From a virus: a stretch of DNA of 64,000 bases. Below, one piece after another: positions 32,186 to 40,489 of the stretch. A model generated the notes under the pieces. The model saw only the letters and a list, made by a program, of their open reading frames with translations. It did not search any database and was not told where the DNA came from. Where the stretch lies: positions 17,516 to 81,515 of IMG/VR virus record IMGVR_UViG_3300006923_000014; one strand, 5' to 3'. Positions within the stretch are counted from its first letter, which is position 1. Each line of letters starts with the position of its first letter. The position numbers were made by a program, and so were the translations under genes.

Positions 32186-32414
32186 AGATATCTATGAATG
32201 GAAACCTATCCATATTCATATAGAAAAAAATAGTTATCAACTGTCAACAGAGTGGTCTCGAAATGAATCGGTAACAAACCTCTCGCCTTTTTATCGAAAA
32301 GATTTATTAAATTGCTTGCAAAACTTACAATACAAAGCTATAATAACTGAAGATAAAGAGTTCTTTCCAGAACTCTTACCACTATTAAAAGCATTAGAAG
32401 AAATAGATCAATAA
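32163..32414 (+). CDS. Family B small protein
   Basis: 83 aa, a shorter member. Tail LQYKAIITEDKEFFPELLPLL matches the preceding gene closely, so tandem duplication is likely. Function unknown. Confidence 0.72.
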   Translation: MMQIKKVEDIYEWKPIHIHIEKNSYQLSTEWSRNESVTNLSPFYRKDLLNCLQNLQYKAIITEDKEFFPELLPLLKALEEIDQ

Positions 32415-32417
32415 TTA

Positions 32418-32744
32418 ATGACTGAAAAATATATTCTCAAAGTAAAAACCTGGGCCCCAATTAGTTTTCATAAAAATGAAGATGATAGAATCATTGCTTT
32501 CGCAGACAAGCCGCGCAAAAAATATATTCTATCAGAAAAACCACTCTATCTTTCAGGGTTTGACGGCTGGGCTGATCATTGGTTATGCAAAACAAAAGAA
32601 ACTTTAGAAGATTCAATATATGAGTCTCTTCTTTGTGGCAATAAAGAACAATTAGATTTAATAGAAAGACTTTTATTTCTTACCAAGAAAGCAATTTATT
32701 TTCAAACTATTAGTAATCGAAAAAATATATATCAAAATGAATAG
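32418..32744 (+). CDS. Family B-like small protein
   Basis: 108 aa. The family ending is diverged (EDSIYESLLCGNKEQLDLIERLL) and followed by about 20 extra basic residues. Aromatic N-terminal half. Function unknown. Confidence 0.68.
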   Translation: MTEKYILKVKTWAPISFHKNEDDRIIAFADKPRKKYILSEKPLYLSGFDGWADHWLCKTKETLEDSIYESLLCGNKEQLDLIERLLFLTKKAIYFQTISNRKNIYQNE

Positions 32745-32985
32745 AGAAGAATTAATCCAAAGTATAGAACACTCCTTAAACTCATCTGGTCTATCAGACA
32801 GAGAGAAAGTACGTGCACTTAGCAATGTCTTGATTGACTATGGATGTGCACTTGAGTCTATATCTGAACCAGTTACCACCACCACACTTAAAAAGATAGA
32901 GCAAGACTATTATCAGTCCCCAACCTTGGGTAAAGCTCTTATCATGCAAGGAAGCCTCATGCTTACATGGGGTGCAACACATTAA
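32737..32985 (+). CDS. Orphan protein
   Basis: 82 aa, helical, opening NREELIQSIEHSLNSSGLSDREK. Not a family B member. Not recognised. Confidence 0.6.
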   Translation: MNREELIQSIEHSLNSSGLSDREKVRALSNVLIDYGCALESISEPVTTTTLKKIEQDYYQSPTLGKALIMQGSLMLTWGATH

Positions 32986-33014
32986 ACACAAATAAAAATA
33001 ACAGGATAAATCAT

Positions 33015-33542
33015 ATGGAAACATTGTATATCAACCGTCCCAATCAGTACGCTATTTACAAAGGCATTAAAGGAAATAACGGAGCCATTCAATTTAACTT
33101 GATTCCGTTTGACCCCGCGCGTGCAAACGTAGATGATGATCGCAAACTGCAAGAAAAAGACAAAAAAGGTTGGTTGCTTATCGATGCAGCCAGTGCTTCT
33201 GGACCCAATCAATATGATTGGAGCACAGATATTAAATTCTCTATGTCTGAAACAGATATTGGCAAGTTTCTTGTTGGTATCGGTCGAATGGGGAGTGAAG
33301 GAGACACTTTAGTTAATATCTTTCACAAACATGAAAAGACAGGGGCCACTAAGAAACTAATCATTACACAAGGCAGAGTGTATCAAGGTAATCCAACCTG
33401 GATGTTTGCTCTTCTTTGTACAGACAGTACAGGCACTCGAAATGTCAATGTACCTATTAGCAAAGACGAAATGCTTGTTCTGAAGCTTCTGCTTGAAGCA
33501 GCAGTTCCCTCTATTCTTGGATGGAGTGCTCGTAGTGTCTAA
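33015..33542 (+). CDS. Putative single-stranded nucleic-acid-binding protein
   Basis: 175 aa from ATG 33015, after AGGATAA; the longer frame from 32967 lies within the previous gene. Well-ordered and strand-rich: FLVGIGRMGSEGD, NIFHKHEKTGATKKLII, GNPTWMFALLC and VPISKDEMLVLKLLL. The pattern of paired four-strand units followed by a C-terminal helix is reminiscent of Whirly/PUR-type single-strand binding folds, but this is only an impression. Codon use suggests good expression, as expected for a binding protein in replication. Confidence 0.6.
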   Translation: METLYINRPNQYAIYKGIKGNNGAIQFNLIPFDPARANVDDDRKLQEKDKKGWLLIDAASASGPNQYDWSTDIKFSMSETDIGKFLVGIGRMGSEGDTLVNIFHKHEKTGATKKLIITQGRVYQGNPTWMFALLCTDSTGTRNVNVPISKDEMLVLKLLLEAAVPSILGWSARSV

Positions 33543-33885
33543 GCCAATTGTAAATGCACATATCTTCGCTCAACTTTTTGACGAAATGGCTTGGGGTGGT
33601 CTAGTCTTACTAGAAAGTTCTGAATTTGAAAAACAACAAAGATTAGAATTTACACTTCCCTTACCCGCTAACGCTGATCCTTCTTATGCTGAAGAGTCAG
33701 TTGTTTATGAGGCTAGCAAAATGCTTCCCATGAGATTAAAATGGCCTGACTATATTGTCACAAATTTTATTGTCTCTTCTGAAGAAGTAAAGAAAAGAGT
33801 TGAATCTAACGAACACATAAGTAAAAATATGAAACAATATGCCTACCAAACAACCGTCAGAAAAAACGATAGCACTGGAGAATGA
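33535..33885 (+). CDS. Orphan protein
   Basis: 116 aa from GTG 33535, which overlaps the preceding stop; the ATG at 33493 would overlap more. Soluble and acidic in the middle. Translationally coupled to 33015, so possibly a partner. Not recognised. Confidence 0.65.
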   Translation: MSKPIVNAHIFAQLFDEMAWGGLVLLESSEFEKQQRLEFTLPLPANADPSYAEESVVYEASKMLPMRLKWPDYIVTNFIVSSEEVKKRVESNEHISKNMKQYAYQTTVRKNDSTGE

Positions 33886-34222
33886 AAAGGGAGAGATGCT
33901 TAACCTCTTAGATTTGGTCTCACAAATCTTAGACAAAAGCACATCATCTCAAATAGATGAAAAATCTCAACTTCTTTCAGCAATTAGTGCAACTCAAATT
34001 GTTAAAGATATGGGACAACGAGGATCAGATGAGGTTATTGCCTTATATAAAATCTATCCAAACTTGATACCTTTACTGGCTGGTGTATTCCAGACAGGGC
34101 TTAAACTTGGCCTATTCATTGCACGAAAAAACATTAAGATTACATTACAGGAATCTAATGCAGAAAGTGATCAGTCAAGTAGCCAAACTAATAGTTCCAA
34201 TAGTCATACCGATTCTAATTGA
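33839..34222 (+). CDS. Orphan with Ser/Asn-rich tail
   Basis: 127 aa. Helical core with one moderately hydrophobic helix (IPLLAGVFQTGLKLGLFI) and a low-complexity tail (SDQSSSQTNSSNSHTDSN). Not recognised. Confidence 0.65.
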   Translation: MPTKQPSEKTIALENEKGEMLNLLDLVSQILDKSTSSQIDEKSQLLSAISATQIVKDMGQRGSDEVIALYKIYPNLIPLLAGVFQTGLKLGLFIARKNIKITLQESNAESDQSSSQTNSSNSHTDSN

Positions 34223-34301
34223 GATGACTCTTAAAGAGTTCTTCGGATTATCTGAAGACAAAATAAAACAACATGTAGAAAACAGGAGAAAAAATGAGTG
34301 A
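34158..34301 (+). CDS. Small membrane-anchored protein
   Basis: 47 aa from ATG 34158, in another frame within the end of the preceding gene. One hydrophobic helix (AKLIVPIVIPILIEM) followed by a charged tail. The upstream frame to 34083 is less likely. Confidence 0.5.
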   Translation: MQKVISQVAKLIVPIVIPILIEMTLKEFFGLSEDKIKQHVENRRKNE

Positions 34302-34635
34302 TTTGAAAGTAACCAATGTAAAGTTCTGGCCGCGCACCGGTAACGGTGCCCTCAAGGCTTTTGCCGATGTAGAGTTTAACGGAGAGATGACCGTCAAGGG
34401 ATTCTCTGTGTTCTCTGGTCAGAACGGCATCTGGGCGAAGGCCCCTTCCGACAGAGTAGAAAAGAATGGTGAGACGCAGTATTACCCGCGTATCATGTTC
34501 CGTTCTACCGGCGAGGAGAAGAGTACTCATCCAGTGCTCAAGGCCATTGTCGATGCTTATACTGGTGGTTCGTCTGCCCAGACTAAGTCTACCCCTCAAC
34601 CGGCAGATGCAGGTCTTGGTAGCGATCCCTGGTAA
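34294..34635 (+). CDS. SpoVG-like nucleic-acid-binding protein
   Basis: 113 aa. Residues 4-82 follow the SpoVG fold pattern: VTNVKFWPRTGNGALKAFAD, then VKGFSVFSGQNGIWAKAPSD and a strand ending in YPRIMF. SpoVG proteins bind DNA or RNA as dimers. The tail ends in S-D-P-W, resembling the acidic hydrophobic tips of single-strand binding proteins. Codon use is biased to G/C-ending codons, and the gene has a strong ribosome site and its own hairpin, all pointing to high expression. Confidence 0.8.
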   Translation: MSDLKVTNVKFWPRTGNGALKAFADVEFNGEMTVKGFSVFSGQNGIWAKAPSDRVEKNGETQYYPRIMFRSTGEEKSTHPVLKAIVDAYTGGSSAQTKSTPQPADAGLGSDPW

Positions 34636-34655
34636 ACATAGAGTAACTCTCAAAA

Positions 34656-34687
34656 CAAGGGGCGGGGAGAAATCTCCGCCCCTTTGT
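34656..34687 (+). terminator. Strong GC hairpin terminator
   Basis: AAGGGGCGG pairs with CCGCCCCTT around a short loop with further inner pairing. The tail TTGTTATTG has few T runs. Confidence 0.7.
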
Positions 34688-34704
34688 TATTGAAAAGAGA
34701 ACGC

Positions 34705-34863
34705 GTGGACAAATTCAAAAATATAGAGCCCAACCTTATTGAATTGTTTAAATTTATTCGTCAGTTCTATCCTAAATTAGAGCAAGAAATTGTATACAAA
34801 GCTCTTCTTACCGACAAGAAGAGTAAATTTGTACAATATATTCTAGAAGAAGGAGAAGAATAG
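34705..34863 (+). CDS. Small orphan protein
   Basis: 52 aa from GTG 34705, in a gap between hairpin and next gene. Helical, acidic C-terminus (VQYILEEGEE). AAGAGA lies 6 bases upstream. Its stop directly abuts the next GTG. Confidence 0.55.
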   Translation: MDKFKNIEPNLIELFKFIRQFYPKLEQEIVYKALLTDKKSKFVQYILEEGEE

Positions 34864-35181
34864 GTGATAAACTGGGGAAGTCCTTCCAATATAGTTTTAT
34901 CCAAGATTGATTTAAGACCTGGATTCTCCTGGAGACTTACTTACAAATGTTGGGGTTGGCATATACACTTCTTTCATAAAAGCAATGGTACTTGGTATTG
35001 GCAACACAATCCAGACATACTTAGCTACGCACGACCATTAACAATTCCCCCCGAGCCTGTACGTCGAGAGGAATTTAAAAATTGGATAAAAGATAAACTT
35101 TATATTCAGTTAATAACCCCAACAAAAAACAATGAACTTATAGAGGTTTTAGAAACAATGCTTGTTGAAGCAGAGGATTGA
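34864..35181 (+). CDS. Family B small protein
   Basis: 105 aa from GTG 34864, with GGAGAAGAA upstream. The family ending is visible (IKDKLYIQLITPTKNNELIEVLETML). The N-terminal half contains the aromatic strand pattern FSWRLTYKCWGWHIHFF. Function unknown. Confidence 0.7.
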   Translation: MINWGSPSNIVLSKIDLRPGFSWRLTYKCWGWHIHFFHKSNGTWYWQHNPDILSYARPLTIPPEPVRREEFKNWIKDKLYIQLITPTKNNELIEVLETMLVEAED

Positions 35182-35182
35182 G

Positions 35183-35524
35183 GTGGGTTTGCCACCACCA
35201 TATAAAATGAAGCTAGAGAAAGTTAAAAACACTTGGGTTTTAACTTTTCGTACATTTGGAAACCATTGTATTTCTATTAACAAATCACAAGAAGGATGGT
35301 TCTTCGAGACTATCGGCAGAGGTCTTGCCATAACAGATTCTATCGACAAGCTTCTTCTTCGAACATATCTATCTCATTATCCATATCTATATAGATTTAA
35401 AGCATGGCTAGAAGAAGAACTCTATACAGCATGGATGACAGATAATCCCGAACACTTAGAGATTTTGGAAATTCTATTAAATAATACTAAAAAGCATATA
35501 CAGCGGTGGGAAACAAAACTATGA
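35183..35524 (+). CDS. Family B small protein
   Basis: 113 aa from GTG 35183, preferred over TTG 35162 because GAGG precedes it and it starts right after the previous stop. Closely similar to its upstream neighbour (WVLTFRTFGNHCISI against the corresponding strand there) and shares the tail LEEELYTAWMTDNPEHLEIL. A tandem duplicate. Function unknown. Confidence 0.72.
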   Translation: MGLPPPYKMKLEKVKNTWVLTFRTFGNHCISINKSQEGWFFETIGRGLAITDSIDKLLLRTYLSHYPYLYRFKAWLEEELYTAWMTDNPEHLEILEILLNNTKKHIQRWETKL

Positions 35525-36027
35525 AAGAAACACTTGAAACCCTTAAAAAAGGGAAAGAAAAACTTAAAGAATTCTCTACTCTTATTGGGACTCACTATCT
35601 TGTTGATGGGAAGACTCCCGATCAGTGGAGACAAGAATTTACTATTAACATAGGAAAAGACCCGAACATTGAAGAAGTGCGCCGGACTTCTGCCGCTCTT
35701 GTTCGGCTCATCAATATTGCATCTTTCTATAAAGCTAATGCTCAATTAGTCTTTGATGGTATTAGTCATGGTTCTCACGACCAGTACCTCAGTGCTTTTG
35801 AAAAGCAAGTAGACAAATATAAGGTTGATGGTAAACGACTTCCATCACAGAAAACACTTGAGTCTCTAGCAGAAAGCTCAATGAAAGATCTTAACTCTGC
35901 TAAAGCTAATGCTGGAATGAAGCTTCGCTTCTGGAAAGATATTGTCCAAGGTCTTGTTGAGCAAAGGAAAAGCTTAGAAATGATTATGTGGTCAATCAAT
36001 ATTGAAATGAAGAAAGAAACATACTGA
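35521..36027 (+). CDS. Helical orphan protein
   Basis: 168 aa from ATG 35521 (overlaps the previous stop). Nearly all helical and basic, opening TLETLKKGKEKLKEFSTLIG. Codon use is good. It resembles the style of small phage recombination or core accessory proteins, but no family is recognised. Confidence 0.68.
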   Translation: MKETLETLKKGKEKLKEFSTLIGTHYLVDGKTPDQWRQEFTINIGKDPNIEEVRRTSAALVRLINIASFYKANAQLVFDGISHGSHDQYLSAFEKQVDKYKVDGKRLPSQKTLESLAESSMKDLNSAKANAGMKLRFWKDIVQGLVEQRKSLEMIMWSINIEMKKETY

Positions 36028-36038
36028 TTTTGTTCAAT

Positions 36039-36398
36039 ATGTCTGTTACTTACTCATGGCCGCCACCATCACGAGTTAAATACTATTTTTTCTTTGAAGA
36101 AAAAGAACTCTCTTTAAAGAGAGTTCTTATTATCTCTTCCTCTAGAAAACCTGCTTATTTATGTAAAGTAAGCTCTCTTATCTATGGAGGAAAGAATCGC
36201 TGGCGTGCGCCTGAAGATGTTGTGTGGAGAAATCTTGAAGAAAGTCTTGCATTGAAAACATCTTTTTATTGCAAAGCTCTTCAAGAGGCAGCAAAAGAAA
36301 AATATTACAAGCTCATTATGAATAATTTAGATAATTGGATACTTCAACCTCTTCAAGAATTGATAGATATAGACCTTAGTCAGATTGTGAGAGACTAA
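36039..36398 (+). CDS. Family B-like small protein
   Basis: 119 aa from ATG 36039. Family-like ending AAKEKYYKLIMNNLDNWILQ followed by a Leu-rich helix. N-terminal half strand-rich. Function unknown. Confidence 0.65.
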   Translation: MSVTYSWPPPSRVKYYFFFEEKELSLKRVLIISSSRKPAYLCKVSSLIYGGKNRWRAPEDVVWRNLEESLALKTSFYCKALQEAAKEKYYKLIMNNLDNWILQPLQELIDIDLSQIVRD

Positions 36399-36441
36399 TG
36401 GGTGCTCCTATAGTCAAACCACTTACATCCCATATACCCAT

Positions 36442-36528
36442 ATGATGAAAGAAAAAGAAGATACATTAGAAATTTCTATTCTTACAGCTTTGTATAAAGC
36501 TTTACTAGAAGTTCAGCATACAGTATAA
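36442..36528 (+). CDS. Possible small helical protein
   Basis: 28 aa (KEKEDTLEISILTALYKALLEV), partly similar to the tail helices of family B. Weak ribosome site; may be a remnant. The rest of 36399-36549 shows nothing else convincing. Confidence 0.3.
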   Translation: MMKEKEDTLEISILTALYKALLEVQHTV

Positions 36529-36549
36529 TAAGCACCCCAAGGAGAATAA

Positions 36550-37188
36550 ATGCCAACAACTTTTCTATTACTATTGAGCTGTACTCAAGACATTTTCGAT
36601 ACAGCAGCAGAAGAAGACGGTTGGCTCGGAGGATCACCGGAGACTCCTATCATTGTAGACTTTACAGAATCTGAAGTAGAAGATACCGGGGTGGTTAAAG
36701 AAAACAACCTAACTGAAATAATAGAAGAAAATTGTTATGTTCAAATGGGTACAAAACTTTGTGACTTCACCTTGACAAATCAGATGGGAACAGATATTAC
36801 TCTTTCCGATTATTCAGGATCTTATATTCTATTAGATTTCTCTGCAATGTGGTGCGGACCTTGTCAAAGTGCAGCAGCTGCAGCCCAGGATCTTCAAAAT
36901 AATTATTCTGACAAGAATGTTAAATACATTATTGTCTTACTTGAGGATTATTACAGTCAAGAGTTAGACTTAAAAGATCTTAATGATTGGTCAGACACAT
37001 TTGGCCTAACAACTATAAATACATTGGGCGGATCAAGAGCATTGCTTCAGTCAAGCGGAGGACCATATCCTCTTTCATCCTGGCCCACCTTTTACTATAT
37101 TAATAAGGAAGGAATTGTAGAGTATTACCACTCTGGATATTCAGAAGAAGCTCTACAACATAACCTCGATTACTTAACCTCGCAATAA
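36550..37188 (+). CDS. TlpA/thioredoxin-fold lipoprotein
   Basis: 212 aa with AAGGAGA as ribosome site. Short lipoprotein signal (TFLLLLSC, Cys about residue 11), an acidic linker, then a thioredoxin domain with the WCGPC motif (FSAMWCGPCQSA) and SWPTFYYIN carrying the cis-Pro. Same design as the protein at 15136, with the canonical CGPC redox centre instead of CSVC. Likely outside the inner membrane, reducing or isomerising disulfides. It is followed 20 bases later by the ribonucleotide reductase gene but is probably unrelated to it in function. Confidence 0.87.
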   Translation: MPTTFLLLLSCTQDIFDTAAEEDGWLGGSPETPIIVDFTESEVEDTGVVKENNLTEIIEENCYVQMGTKLCDFTLTNQMGTDITLSDYSGSYILLDFSAMWCGPCQSAAAAAQDLQNNYSDKNVKYIIVLLEDYYSQELDLKDLNDWSDTFGLTTINTLGGSRALLQSSGGPYPLSSWPTFYYINKEGIVEYYHSGYSEEALQHNLDYLTSQ

Positions 37189-37207
37189 GTCTCTATACAG
37201 GCTCGAG

Positions 37208-39616
37208 ATGACCTATACAGAAGAGCAAGCCAAGCAGGCTTGCTTAGAATACTTTAATAATGATTTTTTAGCTGCAGATACTGTTGTTAAAAAATATCTA
37301 CTCAGAAACCTTAATGGTGAACTATTAGAGGTCTCTCCAACAGACATGCATCGGCGTTTGGCTAAAGAATTTGCACGAATTGAAAGTAATTACCCTAGTC
37401 CTCTTTCAGAAGAAGAGATTCTTTCACAACTTGAAAGATTTTCTAAGATTATTCCTCAAGGTTCTCCCATGTATGGGATTGGAAATCCAAGACCTGTGTC
37501 TTTGAGTAATTGTGTTGTGATTGATAGTCCTAAAGATAATATCTCTGCAATCTTTGAAGGTGCACGAGATATTGCGAACCTAAGCAAAAGACGATGTGGA
37601 ATTGGTGTAGACATTAGTCAGCTACGACCAGACGGGACTGTTGTTAACAATGCAGCACAGACGACTACTGGAGCTTGGAGCTTTGCTGATCTTTACAGCT
37701 ATACGCTAAGAAAGATTGGACAAAAAGGCCGGCGAGGTGCTGGTATGATCTCTATAGATGTACGACATCCAGATATAGAGAAGTTTATTACCATGAAAAA
37801 GGATCTAACTAAAGTTACTGGCGCTAATATTAGCATTAGAATCAGAGATGATTTTATGGAGGCAGTAGAAGCCGACACTGACTTTACTTTACGTTGGCCT
37901 GTGGATAGTAAAAACCCAAGCATTACAAGAATAGTAAAAGCAAAAGAGCTATGGAGTTTAATCACAACAACTGCCACGACTACAGCAGAGCCTGGACTAA
38001 TGATGTGGGATAACATCATCAATCATCTTCCAGCTCACTGTTATAAAGGATTTGAAACATTAACAACCAACCCTTGCGGCGAGGTCCCCTTGTCTGCTTA
38101 TGATAGTTGCCGTTTGATCACTATAAATCTAACTTCTTTTGTCCAGAATCCCTATACTTCACAGGCTAATTTTAATATAGATGATTTTAAAAACACAGTT
38201 CGCATTGCTATGCGTCTTTGTGATGATCTAGTAGATCTTGAGCTTGAAAAACTTGAATTGATTTATCAATCTGCAGATACAGAAGATGAAAAAGTTTTAT
38301 GGCAACAACTCAGAAATTCTTGTGAAAAAGGACGCCGCACTGGCTTAGGAACAACAGGCCTTGCAGATGCACTAGCTATGCTTAACCTTGAATATGGGTC
38401 AACAAATAGTCTTTATCATATAGAGAATCTTTATGAAATATTTAAGTTAGAAGCTTACAAAGAATCAGCAAGTCTTGCACAAGAAAGAGGAGCATTTCCC
38501 GTTTGGAAACCAGGCGTAGAAGAAGACTGTAAGTTCTTTGATCCTTTTCCTTTGGGGCTTGTTGAAAAGATGGAAGCTCATGGACGCCGAAACATATCTA
38601 TCTTAACAAATGCTCCAACAGGATCATGTTCTATCTTAGCTCAATGTTCATCAGGAATAGAGCCTATCTACAGATTAGAGTACACACGTAGAAAGAAATT
38701 ATCTCATGACGAACTAGAAAATAGTTCAGATTTTATCGACAAAGATGGAGAGAAGTGGAAAGAGTTTACTGTCTTCCATCATGCCTATAATGAATATAGA
38801 AAACTAACAAAGAAAACTACTTCTTCAAAGTTTTTCGTTACCTCTGATCAAATAGATTGGAGTGCTCGTATTGACGTACAGGCAGCCATACAGCGGCATA
38901 TTGATCACAGCATTAGCTCGACCATCAATCTACCCAAAGGAACACCTGTAGACGTCGTTAAAGAGCTTTATATGAAAGCCTGGAAGGAAGGCCTCAAGGG
39001 AGTTACCGTTTATGTAGAGGGGTCTCGAGCAGGTGTTCTGGTATCGAAAGATATTCAATCAACCAAAGACTTGATTACAGAAACAACAGCTCCTAAACGA
39101 CCACAAGAACTTCCTTGTGAAATCCATCATAGATCTGTGAAGGGCGAGAAGTGGACAATCTTACTTGGTCTATTAGACGATAAACCTTATGAAGTATTTG
39201 CCGGACCTGCAGAAAATATTGATATTGCCACTAAATTTACAACTGGAACAATCTTTAAATATCCAAGAAAAACAATTAACTCAAGATATGATTTAGAGTA
39301 TGGGGAGAACGGCGGGACAACAAAGATAAAGAACATTGTTAAGTGGTTTGAAAACGATGACTATGGAACAATGAGTCGTCTTGTCAGCATGAATTTAAGA
39401 CATGGTGTACCTATCCATTACATCTGTGAACAATTACAGAAAGATCCCAACGGAGATCTTCTCAGTTTTAATAAAGTATTAGGACGTGTTCTCAAAACTC
39501 ATATTCCAGACGGAACAGACAGAGATAGAATCTGTGGCGAATGTAATAACGAAGGCCTGACTTACCAAGAAGGCTGTTTGACATGTACTTCTTGCGGCTA
39601 CACTAAGTGTAATTAA
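37208..39616 (+). CDS. nrdJ: Class II (B12-dependent) ribonucleotide reductase
   Basis: 802 aa. Converts ribonucleotides to deoxyribonucleotides using adenosylcobalamin, so it works with or without oxygen and needs no second subunit. Visible: the active-site opening SLSNCVVIDSP near residue 100, RRCGIGVDIS, KGRRGAGMISIDVRHPDIEKF, the Asn-Pro-Cys-Gly-Glu motif (NPCGEVPLS near 288) with catalytic Cys and Glu, TNAPTGSCSILAQCSSGIEP, and a C-terminal Cys cluster (CTSCGYTKCN) that receives electrons. Complete length for the family. No electron-donor gene adjoins it. Confidence 0.95.
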   Translation: MTYTEEQAKQACLEYFNNDFLAADTVVKKYLLRNLNGELLEVSPTDMHRRLAKEFARIESNYPSPLSEEEILSQLERFSKIIPQGSPMYGIGNPRPVSLSNCVVIDSPKDNISAIFEGARDIANLSKRRCGIGVDISQLRPDGTVVNNAAQTTTGAWSFADLYSYTLRKIGQKGRRGAGMISIDVRHPDIEKFITMKKDLTKVTGANISIRIRDDFMEAVEADTDFTLRWPVDSKNPSITRIVKAKELWSLITTTATTTAEPGLMMWDNIINHLPAHCYKGFETLTTNPCGEVPLSAYDSCRLITINLTSFVQNPYTSQANFNIDDFKNTVRIAMRLCDDLVDLELEKLELIYQSADTEDEKVLWQQLRNSCEKGRRTGLGTTGLADALAMLNLEYGSTNSLYHIENLYEIFKLEAYKESASLAQERGAFPVWKPGVEEDCKFFDPFPLGLVEKMEAHGRRNISILTNAPTGSCSILAQCSSGIEPIYRLEYTRRKKLSHDELENSSDFIDKDGEKWKEFTVFHHAYNEYRKLTKKTTSSKFFVTSDQIDWSARIDVQAAIQRHIDHSISSTINLPKGTPVDVVKELYMKAWKEGLKGVTVYVEGSRAGVLVSKDIQSTKDLITETTAPKRPQELPCEIHHRSVKGEKWTILLGLLDDKPYEVFAGPAENIDIATKFTTGTIFKYPRKTINSRYDLEYGENGGTTKIKNIVKWFENDDYGTMSRLVSMNLRHGVPIHYICEQLQKDPNGDLLSFNKVLGRVLKTHIPDGTDRDRICGECNNEGLTYQEGCLTCTSCGYTKCN

Positions 39617-39921
39617 TGTCTCAAGATGAATATTCAGAGATGGGCAAACAAATACTAAGAGCCGTTTTCACCTCAGCCGTTTTTGACTACAATAAATATG
39701 TTGTCAGAAAGCGCCTTAAGCCCAAAGAAGCATTAGCTTTCTCTACTGCAAGTCGTCTGTTATTTGACGATGATTATCGAATATTGTATGGGGACTGGGA
39801 GCTTTCTCTCGAAGAGCTTCTTTCTGTTATTAATGATAACAAAGAAGTAGATCTCGAAATAGTTAGAGAAAATATTATAAACAAGGCTTATCAGAGAAAA
39901 TCAAGAAAAAAGAAAACATGA
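39616..39921 (+). CDS. Orphan protein
   Basis: 101 aa, overlapping the reductase stop (TAATG). Helical with a poly-Lys tail (KSRKKKT). Not recognised; perhaps a reductase accessory by position. Confidence 0.65.
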   Translation: MSQDEYSEMGKQILRAVFTSAVFDYNKYVVRKRLKPKEALAFSTASRLLFDDDYRILYGDWELSLEELLSVINDNKEVDLEIVRENIINKAYQRKSRKKKT

Positions 39922-40487
39922 TTCCTCCAGTAAAAATTCTTAAAATTAAAGACGAGACTGAACTAATCTTAGAGCTTGGCTCAACTGAAATTAGTTTTGT
40001 AAATGGATGTTTTGAATTACCTCATATGGGGTATGCAACATTCTTTTGTGAAGTCTTAGCTCAAGCGAACATGATGTCTCTTACTTTTAAAATAACAGAA
40101 TTGAGAAATGCCAAATATACATTTGGACATACCCTACTGATAGCTGTCAATGACGACGAGTCTTTCAGAAAAGTTCGAGGAACAAAACCACTTTACAAGT
40201 GGGATGAAAGAGTTGATACATTAATATCTTGTCTTCAGGGACTTACTTCTAGGAATACTTTGTTTTCAGATATTGATAAAATTATTTTCTTTAAAATGGA
40301 AGAGACTAATCCCTGCAAATTACTTAGAGTAGTTCAGCCAGGTTATATCTATAAAGGCTCAGAATATAAATATAAACAAATTCCTGAGAAAAAAGTTATC
40401 AAAAGTTATGGTGGAGAAATTAATTGGATTAAAAATCCAGTCACAATACATGGCTCTGATATTAAAAAAAGAATTCTAGAAGGATAA
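39918..40487 (+). CDS. Orphan protein
   Basis: 189 aa, strand-rich with two Cys-containing loops. Not recognised. Sits between the reductase and recA. Confidence 0.65.
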   Translation: MIPPVKILKIKDETELILELGSTEISFVNGCFELPHMGYATFFCEVLAQANMMSLTFKITELRNAKYTFGHTLLIAVNDDESFRKVRGTKPLYKWDERVDTLISCLQGLTSRNTLFSDIDKIIFFKMEETNPCKLLRVVQPGYIYKGSEYKYKQIPEKKVIKSYGGEINWIKNPVTIHGSDIKKRILEG

Positions 40488-40489
40488 AA

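Noticed and set aside
34231-34653. Reverse-strand 140-codon frame over the SpoVG-like gene
   Set aside because: Antisense artefact of a GC-rich, biased coding sequence.
36398-36445. 15-codon frame overlapping the family B-like stop
   Set aside because: Too short and without similarity; only the TAATG overlap supports it.
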